Origin: an uncultured Clostridium sp.
Lineage (GTDB): Bacteria; Bacillota; Clostridia; Clostridiales; Clostridiaceae
Assembly: GCA_900543325.1 (NCBI GenBank)
Contig: UQQU01000007.1
Coordinates: 1-61,683, forward strand
Direction: 5' to 3'
Length of the DNA stretch: 61,683 bases
Shown: one piece after another, positions 43,532 through 52,778 of the stretch
Numbering within the stretch: the stretch's first letter is position 1
Layout: the number at the start of each line of letters is the position of its first letter
Notes under the pieces: generated by a model
Seen by the model: only the letters and a program-made list of their open reading frames with translations
What the model was told of the DNA's origin: nothing
Databases searched by the model: none
Program-made: the position numbers and the translations under genes

Positions 43532-44263
43532 TTATGCTCCAATTAGATTTCTAACAAAGCTTGTTTTTGGATTTCTTACTACTTCCTCTGGAGTATCATT
43601 TTGAATTATCTCACCTTTATCCATTACAATTACTCTAGTTCCTAATTTTAGTGCTTCCTTAATATCATGTGTTATAAATAAAATAGTCATATTAAATTCC
43701 TTATATATACGTAATATTTCATCTTGTAAAAGTCTTCTTGTTATTTCATCTATAGCTCCAAAAGGTTCATCCATAAGTAAAATCTTTGCATCACTAGCTA
43801 ATGCTCTTGCAATTCCAACTCTTTGTCTCTGTCCACCAGATAATTCATTTGGATATCTATCTAACATATCTTCTTTTAATCCTACAACTTTTATTAATTC
43901 CCTAACTTTATTTTCAACTTTTTCTTTGCTATCTTTTTTTATCAAGTTAGGAATATAAGATATATTTTTTCTTACATTCATATGTGGAAATAATCCAATT
44001 TCTTGTATTACATAACCTATCTTTCTTCTTAAAGCTATTTTATCAATCTTAGATATATCGTAATTATTTATATAAACTTGTCCAAAATCAGGATTAACTA
44101 ATCCATTAATTAGTTTTAAAAAAGTAGTTTTACCACATCCTGAACTTCCAATAATAGTAACAAATTCCCCTTTATCAACCTTTAAGTTAATATTTTTTAA
44201 TATCAATTTATCTCCATATACTTTTTTTACATTTTCTACTTCTATAAGACTTCTTTCTTTCAT
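43532..44263 (-). CDS. glycine betaine/osmoprotectant ABC transporter ATP-binding protein (OpuC/OsmV type)
   Basis: 243 residues. Walker A is GSSGCGKTT (about 38-46), the Q-loop is in VIQEIGLFPHM, the signature is LSGGQRQR (about 140) and Walker B is ILLMDEPFGAID, with the switch His in ITHD. The C-terminal CBS pair found in longer OpuCA/OpuBA proteins is absent, so ionic-strength sensing by CBS is not expected. Last gene of a permease-binding protein-ATPase operon. Confidence 0.9.
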   Translation of the reverse strand: MKERSLIEVENVKKVYGDKLILKNINLKVDKGEFVTIIGSSGCGKTTFLKLINGLVNPDFGQVYINNYDISKIDKIALRRKIGYVIQEIGLFPHMNVRKNISYIPNLIKKDSKEKVENKVRELIKVVGLKEDMLDRYPNELSGGQRQRVGIARALASDAKILLMDEPFGAIDEITRRLLQDEILRIYKEFNMTILFITHDIKEALKLGTRVIVMDKGEIIQNDTPEEVVRNPKTSFVRNLIGA

Positions 44264-44283
44264 TATTCTTCTCCTATTAAATA

Positions 44284-45180
44284 TTACTTTAACAATCCCT
44301 TCTCTCTTAAGAAATCTTCTGCAACTTTCTTCGCATCTTCTTTTTCGGATTCAACCTTGTAATTTAATTCAGCCATCTCACTTTCTGTTAAAATATTATT
44401 CATTTTCATCAATATATCCTCAAGTTCAGGATGATTTTTTAATGTATCATTACGTATAACAGTGCCACAATAATAGGTTTGATAGAAATTCTTATCATCT
44501 TCTAACAACACAACATCAGAATTAGCTAGCTGTCCATCTGTTGTGAAAACATTCATTACATCTATTTCCTTAGAATTTATAGCATTATACTTAAGACCAA
44601 TATCTAAATCTACAGATTTTTTAAAACTCATTCCATATTCTTCACATAAAGCATCAAAACCATCTTCTCTTTCATAAAAATCATACTCAGCTCCAAAAGT
44701 TAAATCTTCTGAGTATTTTGCTAAATCTGAATAAGTTTTTATATTATATTTTTCTGATAAATCTTTTCTTATTGCCAATCCATAGGTATTATTAAATCCA
44801 TATAATCCAATCCAGCTCAAATCATAATTATTTTTATATTTTTCTTGTAATTCCTTATATAAAGTTTCATCATCTAAAATTCCATCTTCCTTTAATACAA
44901 AACTCCATCCTGTACCTGTGTACTCTGGATAAAGGTCAAAATCTCCCTTTACTATTGCAGGATGTATATTACTAGTACCTCCTCCTATTCCTTTTGTAAT
45001 TTCTACATTTAAATTTGTATTATCCTCAATAAGTAATTTTATCATTTCACCTAATATAAACTGTTCTGTCATTGGTTTTGTTGCAATCTTAATAGTATCA
45101 CTTTTACTAGGGCACCCAAATGATGGTATAGATAATACTAGAATTAGTATAAGAACTAAAACTCTTTTCATCCATTTCAT
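44284..45180 (-). CDS. glycine betaine/choline-type substrate-binding lipoprotein (OpuBC/OpuCC type)
   Basis: 298 residues. A signal peptide with lipobox Cys near residue 23 (IPSFGCPSKS) is followed by an OpuAC/QAT-type domain: TKPMTEQFILGEM, GIGGGTSNIHPAIVKGDFDL, LYPEYTGTGW and RNDTLKNHPELEDIL. The aromatic residues in the last segments suit binding of quaternary ammonium compounds. The ATG at 45180 overlaps the permease stop (TAATG), so the two are translationally coupled; GGAGG lies eight bases upstream. Confidence 0.9.
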   Translation of the reverse strand: MKWMKRVLVLILILVLSIPSFGCPSKSDTIKIATKPMTEQFILGEMIKLLIEDNTNLNVEITKGIGGGTSNIHPAIVKGDFDLYPEYTGTGWSFVLKEDGILDDETLYKELQEKYKNNYDLSWIGLYGFNNTYGLAIRKDLSEKYNIKTYSDLAKYSEDLTFGAEYDFYEREDGFDALCEEYGMSFKKSVDLDIGLKYNAINSKEIDVMNVFTTDGQLANSDVVLLEDDKNFYQTYYCGTVIRNDTLKNHPELEDILMKMNNILTESEMAELNYKVESEKEDAKKVAEDFLREKGLLK

Positions 45181-45818
45181 TAACCTAACCTCCATCTTTT
45201 TTTTATTTTCTTTTCAATTTTACTAATTAAAAAATCTGCTATTAAAGCTAATAATGCAATTAACAAACTTCCTGCTATTGTTAGCGTTGAATTATTTGTT
45301 GTAATTCCTCTATAAACTGCAACACCTAATCCTCCTGCTCCAATAAAAGAAGCAATACCTGCAAGAGCAATTGTCATAACAACCATATTTTTAAATCCAG
45401 CTAAAATTACTGTAGTAGCTAATGGAATTTTAACTTTATATAATATTTGAAACTCAGTACTACCCATTCCTCTTGCAGATTCTATAATAGATTGATCTAT
45501 ATTATCTATTCCTGTATATGTATTTCCAATCATTGGTAATAATGCGTATATTGTAAGGGCTATAATTGCTGTAGTATTTCCAATTCCTGAAAAAGGTATT
45601 AAAAATCCTAGTAAAGATATTGATGGAATTGTATAAAGAAAATTTATTATTGATAGGACTAATGTTGATATCTTTTTATATTTACTTATTATAATACCTA
45701 ATATTCCACCTAAAACTGCTGCTATAAATATAGATATTCCTGAAATCTTTAGATGTTCTAATGTTAATTCTAAAAAGAAATCTCGTCTTTCAATATATAG
45801 ATATATTAAATCTCTAAT
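45180..45818 (-). CDS. osmoprotectant ABC transporter permease with AUU start
   Basis: A 212-residue inner-membrane permease of the OpuCB/OpuBB family. The frame runs from ATT at 45816-45818 to TAA at 45180. GGAGGTG lies six bases before the ATT and an in-frame TAA lies two codons before it. No ATG, GTG or TTG occurs in frame until residue 96, well inside conserved membrane sequence. The N-terminus (LELTLEHLKISGISIFIAAV) and the segment NFLYTIPSISLLGFLIPFSG match full-length permeases, and the EAA-type loop is ESARGMGSTEFQILYKVKIP. I therefore take AUU as start codon, or as a start-codon mutation. Confidence 0.82.
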   Translation of the reverse strand: MRDLIYLYIERRDFFLELTLEHLKISGISIFIAAVLGGILGIIISKYKKISTLVLSIINFLYTIPSISLLGFLIPFSGIGNTTAIIALTIYALLPMIGNTYTGIDNIDQSIIESARGMGSTEFQILYKVKIPLATTVILAGFKNMVVMTIALAGIASFIGAGGLGVAVYRGITTNNSTLTIAGSLLIALLALIADFLISKIEKKIKKRWRLG

Positions 45819-45874
45819 TTTTTACACCTCCATATTTTCACTATTCTTTATATAATACTCTTAATAAAACAAAA

Positions 45875-45905
45875 AAATTTCCTAAAAAATAAATTTAGGA
45901 AATTT
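45875..45905 (-). terminator. terminator after the first MFS exporter
   Basis: Perfect 10-bp stem (45875-45884 with 45896-45905), 11-base loop, then a T-rich run on the minus strand. Confidence 0.65.
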
Positions 45906-47118
45906 ATGTACTAAAAACTTTCTTTTTTAATAATAAAAAAATAACATAAATTATTACTGTTGAAATTAATAAAATAGGAAAAAAATATCTTTTATTTAAT
46001 TCATATATACAAGATGATATAACAGGTGCTATTGCATATCCTAGAGATTCACATGCACCTACAACTCCAAAAACTATTCCTTTAATTTTTTCATTTTCTC
46101 CAAACTTAAGTAGAGAGTTTTGAAGAGCTGAGTTTAAAAAAGTTGCACCTAAAAAGTATATAATGATTACTATGGTAAATAGTGCTATACTTTTTACCAT
46201 TGATAATATAAATAAAGATATTATCATAACTATGAATGATATGAGTAATTGCTTCTTTACGCCTATTTTATCACTAGTCACTCCACCTAAGGGGGCAAAA
46301 ATTCCAAATACAAATAAGTAAATTGAAATTATTACTGATGTATAAAAGGGAGTAGAATTTAACACTTCTTGCCCATAAAAAGGAAAAATACATACTATAG
46401 CTCCATAAATAAAATCACCTAATAAAGCAATACAACCTAAAAGAATTATTTTAGCTAATAGTCCTTCATTTTTTATTGTTTCTATTATTCCTTTTATTTT
46501 ACAACTAATACTTTCTTTCTCTTTTTTACACTTGTTAACAAATTTAGCTTTTCTAATTTTTATAATTATAAATATTATTGTTAATAAAATTCCAATTGAA
46601 GTTAAATAAAATACTAATTTATAGTTATTTAATTTTGTAAATATAAAACCTCCAATAATAGCTCCAATTGCACCGCCAAGAGTAAAAACAGCTGATGCAT
46701 ATCCTATACATTCGCCTCTTTTATCTTCATCTAATGATCTTGATAATAATGAAAATGTTGCTGGAGCAGATATGCCAAGAACAGCGCCTTGAAGTATATA
46801 AATAATACTAGCTATAAAACCACTATTAGTAAATGTATATAATAAAGGAACTAAGGTCATCAATCCAAAAGAAATTATTAATACTAATTTATCTCCTAAT
46901 TTATCACATACAATCCCAACTAAAACTTGAGCAAGAGCCTTTGAGATGCCATATACAGACATTACTATACCTATTATAAATGTGCCTAATCCTAATGTAT
47001 TAAAGTATAATGGAATTATTGGTATCATTAAGCTATAACTAAATCCAAATAAAAGTCTCTGAATACAAAAATACAATAATTCTTTTTTCTTAAATACTAT
47101 ATTATCTTTTATACTCAT
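45904..47118 (-). CDS. MFS multidrug-type exporter (paralog 1)
   Basis: 404 residues with 12 predicted membrane helices. The loop 2-3 motif A reads GIVCDKLGDKLVL, and motif C-like glycines of helix 5 (YASAVFTLGGAIGAIIGG) point to a DHA1 drug:proton antiporter. It is clearly homologous over its whole length to the next gene, for example FGFSYSLMIPIIPLYF versus FGISYSLLIPIIPLFF and VQGAVLGISAPAT-type segments. Substrate is unknown. AGGAG precedes the ATG. Confidence 0.85.
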   Translation of the reverse strand: MSIKDNIVFKKKELLYFCIQRLLFGFSYSLMIPIIPLYFNTLGLGTFIIGIVMSVYGISKALAQVLVGIVCDKLGDKLVLIISFGLMTLVPLLYTFTNSGFIASIIYILQGAVLGISAPATFSLLSRSLDEDKRGECIGYASAVFTLGGAIGAIIGGFIFTKLNNYKLVFYLTSIGILLTIIFIIIKIRKAKFVNKCKKEKESISCKIKGIIETIKNEGLLAKIILLGCIALLGDFIYGAIVCIFPFYGQEVLNSTPFYTSVIISIYLFVFGIFAPLGGVTSDKIGVKKQLLISFIVMIISLFILSMVKSIALFTIVIIIYFLGATFLNSALQNSLLKFGENEKIKGIVFGVVGACESLGYAIAPVISSCIYELNKRYFFPILLISTVIIYVIFLLLKKKVFST

Positions 47119-47191
47119 AATACACTCCTATACAATAAAACAGAATACTCTTATTTTAGTATTTATTACTATAGTTTTTATTATTCATATA

Positions 47192-48385
47192 TTATTTATT
47201 GCATTTAGAATATAAAAAAACATATATAAACGTAACTAAAATAGATACTATTAATAATCCTAAAAATAAATAGTTTTTATTAAAGCTATAAATCCAGGAT
47301 GATATTAATGGACCAACGGCATAACCTAATGATTCAGATGCTCCTACAAATCCAAATACAAAACCTTGAATTTTAGGAATAGACCCAAACTCTGAAAGGG
47401 AACTTTGTACTACCGCATTAAGAAAAGTAGCTCCTAAAAAATATATAACAATTATTATAGTAAAAATTGTTATATTTCGAGTTATTATTAATCCTAATAA
47501 TGTTAAATTCATTATAGAAAATGATAAAACAAATTGCTTTCTATTTCCAATTCTATCACTAACCCATCCTGCTATCGGTGCGGCCAAACCAAAAACTAAT
47601 AAATATGTTGATATTATTGAAGATGTATAAATAGTTGATACCCCTAATACTTCTTGTCCATAAAAATGAATTAACGCTACTACACATGAATATATATAAT
47701 CCCCTAAAAATGCACTTGCTGCTAAAATAATAATCTTATAAGTCAAATTTCTTATTTTTATTTCATATAAAATATCACTTATATTATCATTATTTTTAAC
47801 CTTTACATTTATATTTTTAACTTTTTTAACTCTAAATGTTACATATACTAAAGTAAAAAATATACCTACTGATGATATGTAAAATATAACATTAAAGCTT
47901 TTTGATTTTGCTAATATATACCCTGCTATTGCTGCACCTATACCACCGCCTAATGTAAATACTGCTGATGCTAATCCCGTACATGCTCCTCTCCTTTTTG
48001 GATCCAAAGTTCTAGCTAATATAGAATATGTTGCCGGTGCAGCTATTCCAAGTATAGCTCCTTGAAGAACATAAATAGTACCTGCTTTAAAGCTTGTACC
48101 AAATAACACATAAGCAATTGGAATTAAGGACATTAATATTAAACTTAACTTTAATGTTAATTTGTCTCCTATATTATTAGAAATAATTCCAAATGGAATT
48201 TGAATTAAGGTTTTACTAACTCCATATAACGAAATTATTATTCCTATTGTTACAGTTCCCATACCAATAGATTTAAAAAACAACGGTATAATTGGTATTA
48301 ACAAACTATAACTAATTCCAAAAATTAACCGATATATGCAAAATCCTCTAAACTCTTTATTACTTAATAAAAATTCATCATTCAT
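47192..48385 (-). CDS. MFS multidrug-type exporter (paralog 2)
   Basis: 397 residues, 12 helices, motif A GIISNNIGDKLTL, and helix 5 LASAVFTLGGGIGAAIAG. It lies 73 bases upstream of its paralog and is probably co-transcribed, as I see no terminator between them. The pair looks like an old tandem duplication, since many positions differ. AAGGAG precedes the ATG. Confidence 0.85.
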   Translation of the reverse strand: MNDEFLLSNKEFRGFCIYRLIFGISYSLLIPIIPLFFKSIGMGTVTIGIIISLYGVSKTLIQIPFGIISNNIGDKLTLKLSLILMSLIPIAYVLFGTSFKAGTIYVLQGAILGIAAPATYSILARTLDPKRRGACTGLASAVFTLGGGIGAAIAGYILAKSKSFNVIFYISSVGIFFTLVYVTFRVKKVKNINVKVKNNDNISDILYEIKIRNLTYKIIILAASAFLGDYIYSCVVALIHFYGQEVLGVSTIYTSSIISTYLLVFGLAAPIAGWVSDRIGNRKQFVLSFSIMNLTLLGLIITRNITIFTIIIVIYFLGATFLNAVVQSSLSEFGSIPKIQGFVFGFVGASESLGYAVGPLISSWIYSFNKNYLFLGLLIVSILVTFIYVFLYSKCNK

Positions 48386-48463
48386 ATTTATGTTTTCTCC
48401 TTAAACATAGTTAAATAATATTATGTTTATTCAATTATGTTTAATATTATTAATAATGGATAA

Positions 48464-48616
48464 CTAAATCGAATTGTAGCTATTGTTATTTTAACAATAG
48501 GTTTATATCAAATCTGTAAATCTCAGAAAAAAGGAAAAGTATTAGCTATTTTAGGAATAATATTAGATGCAATAAATATTATCTATGCAGTTTGTGCACT
48601 TCTTTTCCTAATATAA
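48464..48616 (+). pseudogene. tail fragment of a small membrane protein
   Basis: A 50-codon plus-strand stretch, open from a TAA and ending in TAA at 48616, without any start codon. The translation contains IVAIVILTIGLYQICKS, then QKKGKVLAILGIILDAINII and YAVCALLFLI. That is two hydrophobic helices around a basic loop, like the end of DUF4190-type small membrane proteins. It fills the gap between the MFS pair and the MerR gene and is probably a gene relic. Confidence 0.45.
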
Positions 48617-48650
48617 CTAAGTAATAATTTATTCTTAAATTAAAACAAAA

Positions 48651-48689
48651 ATCCCATAAGAAATCATTTAAACTAGTTTCTTATGGGAT
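48651..48689 (-). terminator. terminator of the MATE-MerR operon
   Basis: Perfect 13-bp stem (48651-48663 with 48677-48689), 13-base loop, then TTTTGTTTTA on the minus strand. Confidence 0.75.
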
Positions 48690-48715
48690 AATATAATACT
48701 TTATTTAATATTATT

Positions 48716-49531
48716 TTATTTAATTTTTATTTCAAGTTGAATTATAGATTTTTCAGCTTCTTTAGAATTTACCCTAGATAATATAGAGAATTCATTAAAG
48801 TTACCTATAGTTTCTATATTATACTTATTAATATATTCAAGCATCATTTTATAATATCTTAAATTATTTTTGTAACCATCATCATAATACATAGTAAGAT
48901 ATTTACCTTTTGGTAATATGACATTTTCTGTTCCTTCACTTACATTTTCATGTTTATAAAGCATTATAGCAGTATAAACTACCTTATCTTCTCTTTCTAA
49001 CATCTCTAAAGATGCTTCAAATACTAATTCGGAATGTAACATCCAATTATCTTTTTCTGAATCAAGTAAAACTTTTCTCAAATTTAGTTCTATATCTTCT
49101 TGATCTTTTAATATACATTCATACTTCTTAACTATTCTTTCATCGTTATACTTAATAAATATTTTATTTTCTTCTATTTCCTTAGTTTCCTTTAATCTAT
49201 CACCTAAAAAGTTAATATATGATTTAACAGCTTCAAGCTCTTTTATTTTATCATCTAATACTTTTCTCTGTTGATCAATTAATTTTAACATAGAATCTGC
49301 TGATATTTCATTTTTTAATAACTCTTCTATCTCTTTTAATGATAATCCTATAAGTTTACACTGCTTTAATAAATCAATCTTTATAAACTGATTTACTGAA
49401 TAATATCTATAATTATTTTGTTCATTTATATAAGCTGGCTTAAGAAGTCCCATTTTATCGTAATATCTCAATGTTTGAATTGGAACATTAGTTAATTTAG
49501 ATATTTCTCCAACTGAAAAATAAGTTTCCAT
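48716..49531 (-). CDS. MerR-family regulator with GyrI-like effector domain (BmrR type)
   Basis: 271 residues. N-terminal MerR winged helix (FSVGEISKLTNVPIQTLRYY, about 5-24), a long dimerisation coiled coil (about 75-118, IDQQRKVLDDKIKELEAVKS) and a C-terminal GyrI-like ligand domain (about 155-270). It begins 17 bases after the MATE gene ends. The MATE promoter has the 19-base spacer typical of MerR activation, so it very likely activates the MATE operon, including itself, in response to a drug-like ligand. Confidence 0.88.
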   Translation of the reverse strand: METYFSVGEISKLTNVPIQTLRYYDKMGLLKPAYINEQNNYRYYSVNQFIKIDLLKQCKLIGLSLKEIEELLKNEISADSMLKLIDQQRKVLDDKIKELEAVKSYINFLGDRLKETKEIEENKIFIKYNDERIVKKYECILKDQEDIELNLRKVLLDSEKDNWMLHSELVFEASLEMLEREDKVVYTAIMLYKHENVSEGTENVILPKGKYLTMYYDDGYKNNLRYYKMMLEYINKYNIETIGNFNEFSILSRVNSKEAEKSIIQLEIKIK

Positions 49532-49548
49532 CTTAAAACTCTCCTAAG

Positions 49549-50859
49549 TTAATTTGAATTTTCAATAGCCTTTGTAGTATAAGACTTTATATTAATAGAA
49601 TACTTCAATATAATAAAAGTTAATAATTCAGAAATAAATAAACTAATCCATATACCATTAATTTTAAATAATTTAGCTAAAATAAATAGTGATATAGGAA
49701 GTAATATTATACTTCTAAAAGTGCAGAAAATATTTGAAATCTTAGGCATACTTATTGCTTGATAATAAACTGTACTTGTTAAATTAAAACCTACCATTAT
49801 AAATGCAATATTTGTTAAGTTTAAACCTATATATGCAATATTAACAATTGTAGGATCTGAAGTAAAAATTGATATCATACCTTTTCCAAATAAAAAACAT
49901 ACACTTATAAACACCATATTTATTATAATTGCTGTTTTCATTGTTATAGAATAATATTTTAACATTTTTTTTGAGTTTTTAGCACCATAATTATAACTTA
50001 ATAATGGTTGTACACCAAGGGATAATCCTAATAATACCATATAAATATTAGTTGTTATATAATTAATTATTGCAAATGATGATAAGTAAGTTTCTCCCCC
50101 ATAGTTAACTAATGCTAAGTTCATAAAAAATATTATTATAGAAAAACTTACTTCAGCAAAAAATGATGGAAAACCTATATTAATAAATTCCTTTATTATT
50201 TCTCTTTCTAATCTAACATTTCCAAATCTTAAAACTCCCTTGTTACCTATAAAATGTGGTATCAATATAGATATAGTTACTATTTGGCCAAGACCTGTTG
50301 CAATAGCAGCACCTTTTATTCCAAAATTTAATGGAAATATAAATATATAGTCTAAAACTATATTAGTTACTGCACCTGATAAAGTTGATATCATTGCAAG
50401 TTTCGGTCTACCATCATTTCTAACGAAACTGTTTAAGGCAATTCCTATTAAATTTGGAATACAAAATAAACTATAATACTTTAAATAAGTTGAAGCTAAT
50501 GGAACTAAGTTATTTGTAGCACCTAGTATTTTTACTATTTGTGTTGAAAATACTATAAAAATTAAACTTATACCTATACTTAAAATTAGTAAAAATTTAA
50601 ATACTTGTCTAAATATTTTTATTGCTTTATCCTTATTATTACTTCCTATATTCTTAGATACAAGGTCTCCCCCACCAACAGCAAACATAGTTGCTATACC
50701 AAATAGCATTATAGTAAATGGCATAACTATATTAACTGCTGCTAATGCAGAATCTCCAACGCCTTGTCCAACAAAAATTCCATCAATTATTGTATATAGA
50801 GATGAAACAAACATGGCTAAAGCTGAAGGAACTGCATATTTTAAAAATTCTCTTATCAT
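49549..50859 (-). CDS. MATE-family multidrug efflux protein
   Basis: 436 residues, 12 predicted helices, with the MATE pseudo-repeat patterns FVSSLYTIIDGIFVGQGVGD near the N-terminus and GLSLGVQPLLSYNYGAKNSK after the midpoint. It exports cationic drugs using Na+ or H+. The start is the ATG at 50859 (GGAGG eight bases upstream); the in-frame sequence before it covers the promoter and terminator region and is not coding. Co-transcribed with the MerR gene. Confidence 0.9.
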   Translation of the reverse strand: MIREFLKYAVPSALAMFVSSLYTIIDGIFVGQGVGDSALAAVNIVMPFTIMLFGIATMFAVGGGDLVSKNIGSNNKDKAIKIFRQVFKFLLILSIGISLIFIVFSTQIVKILGATNNLVPLASTYLKYYSLFCIPNLIGIALNSFVRNDGRPKLAMISTLSGAVTNIVLDYIFIFPLNFGIKGAAIATGLGQIVTISILIPHFIGNKGVLRFGNVRLEREIIKEFINIGFPSFFAEVSFSIIIFFMNLALVNYGGETYLSSFAIINYITTNIYMVLLGLSLGVQPLLSYNYGAKNSKKMLKYYSITMKTAIIINMVFISVCFLFGKGMISIFTSDPTIVNIAYIGLNLTNIAFIMVGFNLTSTVYYQAISMPKISNIFCTFRSIILLPISLFILAKLFKINGIWISLFISELLTFIILKYSINIKSYTTKAIENSN

Positions 50860-50890
50860 GATTACACCTCCATATTTTGTTTCTTTAATA

Positions 50891-50921
50891 ATGATAAAGT
50901 CTATAGTAACTATAGAGTCAA
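50891..50921 (-). promoter_or_regulatory. MerR-type promoter (19-base spacer) of the MATE operon
   Basis: Minus-strand TTGACT (50921-50916) and TATCAT (50896-50891) are separated by 19 bases. The spacer contains the dyad CTATAG-TTA-CTATAG. Over-long spacers with an internal dyad are the hallmark of promoters activated by MerR/BmrR proteins through DNA distortion. Confidence 0.75.
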
Positions 50922-50941
50922 TAGTTATTTTTATAATATAC

Positions 50942-50988
50942 AAAAAAGCTTCTATTAAAAATATATTATTTCTAATAGAAGCTTTTTT
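50942..50988 (-). terminator. terminator after the L25-like gene
   Basis: Perfect 16-bp stem (50942-50957 with 50973-50988), 15-base loop, A6/T6 ends. Confidence 0.8.
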
Positions 50989-51035
50989 CATTTATTTTAT
51001 ACTATAATCACTTTTATTAATTATATAAAAATTAC

Positions 51036-51605
51036 TTATTCTGTTGTTTCTTCATCTGATTCTTTATTATTAGAATTATAACTTATTTTAGCCATAGCTA
51101 AATCTCTATTACTTTCTAATACCATTTCACTTGGTATAGCTAAATCTCTAATAAAAATTTGATTTCCCTCTTCTAAGTTAGATACATCTACAAGTAAATT
51201 TTCTGGAAATTTATCTGCTTCCCCTTGTAATTCAACATCTGTAATAAAAGATTCTAATAATAAGTTTTTAGATGCTAAGACTTCTTGTCCAACAAAATTT
51301 ACTGGAATCTTCAATTTAACTATATCACCTTTGTTTATACTTTGAAAATCTATATGAATTATCTTTCCAAAGGGATCCTGCTGCATTTCTTTAACTATAC
51401 ATTTCTTTAAATTTCCATTTAATTTTAAAGATACAATTGAACTCTTAGGATATCTTAATAATCTAATCATTTCTTTTTTAGTCATTTTGGCAGCTAAAGA
51501 CTTATGATGATCCTCTCCATAAACAATACATGGAATTTCTCCATTTTTTCTTACCTTACTTCCCTTCTCACTTCTTTCACATATGTTGAATACTAAATTA
51601 TCCAT
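51036..51605 (-). CDS. L25/Ctc-family 5S rRNA-binding protein
   Basis: 189 residues with the two-domain Ctc layout. The N-terminal L25 barrel (about 1-88) has GEIPCIVYGEDHH, HIDFQS and KCIVKEMQQDPFGKIIHIDF. The C-terminal TL5 domain (about 95-180) has KIPVNFVGQ and LLVDVSNLEEGNQIFIRDL. It binds 5S rRNA and is linked to stress in bacilli. The sequence is rather divergent, so a second, more typical rplY may exist elsewhere. The ATG at 51605 follows GGAAGG. Confidence 0.85.
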   Translation of the reverse strand: MDNLVFNICERSEKGSKVRKNGEIPCIVYGEDHHKSLAAKMTKKEMIRLLRYPKSSIVSLKLNGNLKKCIVKEMQQDPFGKIIHIDFQSINKGDIVKLKIPVNFVGQEVLASKNLLLESFITDVELQGEADKFPENLLVDVSNLEEGNQIFIRDLAIPSEMVLESNRDLAMAKISYNSNNKESDEETTE

Positions 51606-51720
51606 TGCAATCCTTCCTTCATCTTTTATATTATACAAAGCTTTTATTTTGTATATCCTATTTTATTCATGATAATTATTTAATATTACTATTTGATATG
51701 CTGTGTTACTTTAACACATA

Positions 51721-51756
51721 ATAAAAATCGCACTATATTGATAGTGCGATTTTTAT
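51721..51756. terminator. bidirectional terminator
   Basis: Perfect 16-bp stem (51721-51736 with 51741-51756), loop ATTG, with AAAAA/TTTTT at the base. It follows the 51847 gene and the short open tail on the minus strand. Confidence 0.8.
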
Positions 51757-51760
51757 TAAT

Positions 51761-51846
51761 TTAAACACCTTGTTGTAAACAAATTTTTAAATCCTCTTCA
51801 GCTGTACTTATAATTCTTAAATCAAAGGTACCAACTAAAAGTATAG
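51761..51846 (-). other. short unexplained open tail downstream of the 51847 gene
   Basis: In a frame different from the upstream gene, the minus strand reads ...LAILLVGTFDLRIISTAEED then LKICLQQGV and stops at 51761, just before the terminator. The composition looks like the end of a protein. It could be the relic of a lost gene, or the original C-terminus of the upstream gene displaced by a frameshift. I cannot assign a family. Confidence 0.3.
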
Positions 51847-52524
51847 CTAATTTATTAACTTTTCTATCTCAATAACCATATCTAAAGCTATTCCATCATC
51901 ATTAACTAAAATAGAATCTAATGTTATTCCATCAAAATTTTCTTTAGAAAGAATAACTTTATTCTTTTCATATTCAACCTTAATATTACTATTAACAAAC
52001 CAATCTTTTACAAATGTCTTTAATGCTAAATTTACAAAGAAATCTGCTAATTTCAAGTCAAGAATCTTAACTGATCCAATATCAATAACTAAATCATTAT
52101 TTTCATTTAAAGATGGAGTTATATTAACTTTGATTGGTGTATCAATCTTATCTGTAACTGCATAATTTACATAAAGATCAATGCTATTATTTTCTATATC
52201 AACTTCAAGATTTTTCATTTTATTATTATTAGTATTGTCTAAAAAGTAATTTAATCCATTTACTATAGATATTTTAGGCACAAAAATTTCCCCTTTAATT
52301 CCTATTACAGGACTATTTATTATTTCTATATTTTCAGCTTTAACACCAGAAATAGCATTTAAAAATTCTAAAGTTCTATTTGCTACTACTTTATCTATAT
52401 TCTCATTTTTTATTTCTTCTTTTATTATTGGTGTATTTTGAGACTTTATAGTGATAAATAGTATACTTCCTATAACTAATAAAGCAATTACTATTAATAT
52501 AAATATATTTCTTTTTCTTTTCAT
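51847..52524 (-). CDS. membrane-anchored extracytoplasmic protein, unknown function
   Basis: 225 residues. Basic start and one hydrophobic helix (about 6-26, IFILIVIALLVIGSILFI) act as an uncleaved anchor. The rest is an Asn-rich extracytoplasmic domain of alternating beta strands (SIDLYVNYAVTDKIDTPIKV, VEYEKNKVILSKENFDGI), reminiscent of YpmS/DUF2140-type exported proteins, but I am not sure. AAGGAG precedes the ATG. Confidence 0.6.
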   Translation of the reverse strand: MKRKRNIFILIVIALLVIGSILFITIKSQNTPIIKEEIKNENIDKVVANRTLEFLNAISGVKAENIEIINSPVIGIKGEIFVPKISIVNGLNYFLDNTNNNKMKNLEVDIENNSIDLYVNYAVTDKIDTPIKVNITPSLNENNDLVIDIGSVKILDLKLADFFVNLALKTFVKDWFVNSNIKVEYEKNKVILSKENFDGITLDSILVNDDGIALDMVIEIEKLIN

Positions 52525-52740
52525 GAAGTTCTCCTTTTATGTATCTATTAATCTTTATATATCATAAAATTTCTATATTATTATAGTTTTAACTATTATA
52601 ACATAGACATCCATATAATTTCTTAAAAACACTCAGTTAAAGTTACAACTTTATATTTGTTCTTTTAATTTTATATTCATTTACGAGTATTTTATTTAAG
52701 TATATAATTCCTTTATTTTATAACTTAAATGCTATGAACA

Positions 52741-52776
52741 AAAAAATATCCCATTATTCTTAATGAGATATTTTTT
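52741..52776 (-). terminator. terminator after the 52779 membrane protein gene
   Basis: Sixteen-base arms (52741-52756 and 52761-52776) with one G-U pair, 4-base loop, A6/T6 ends. Confidence 0.75.
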
Positions 52777-52778
52777 CT

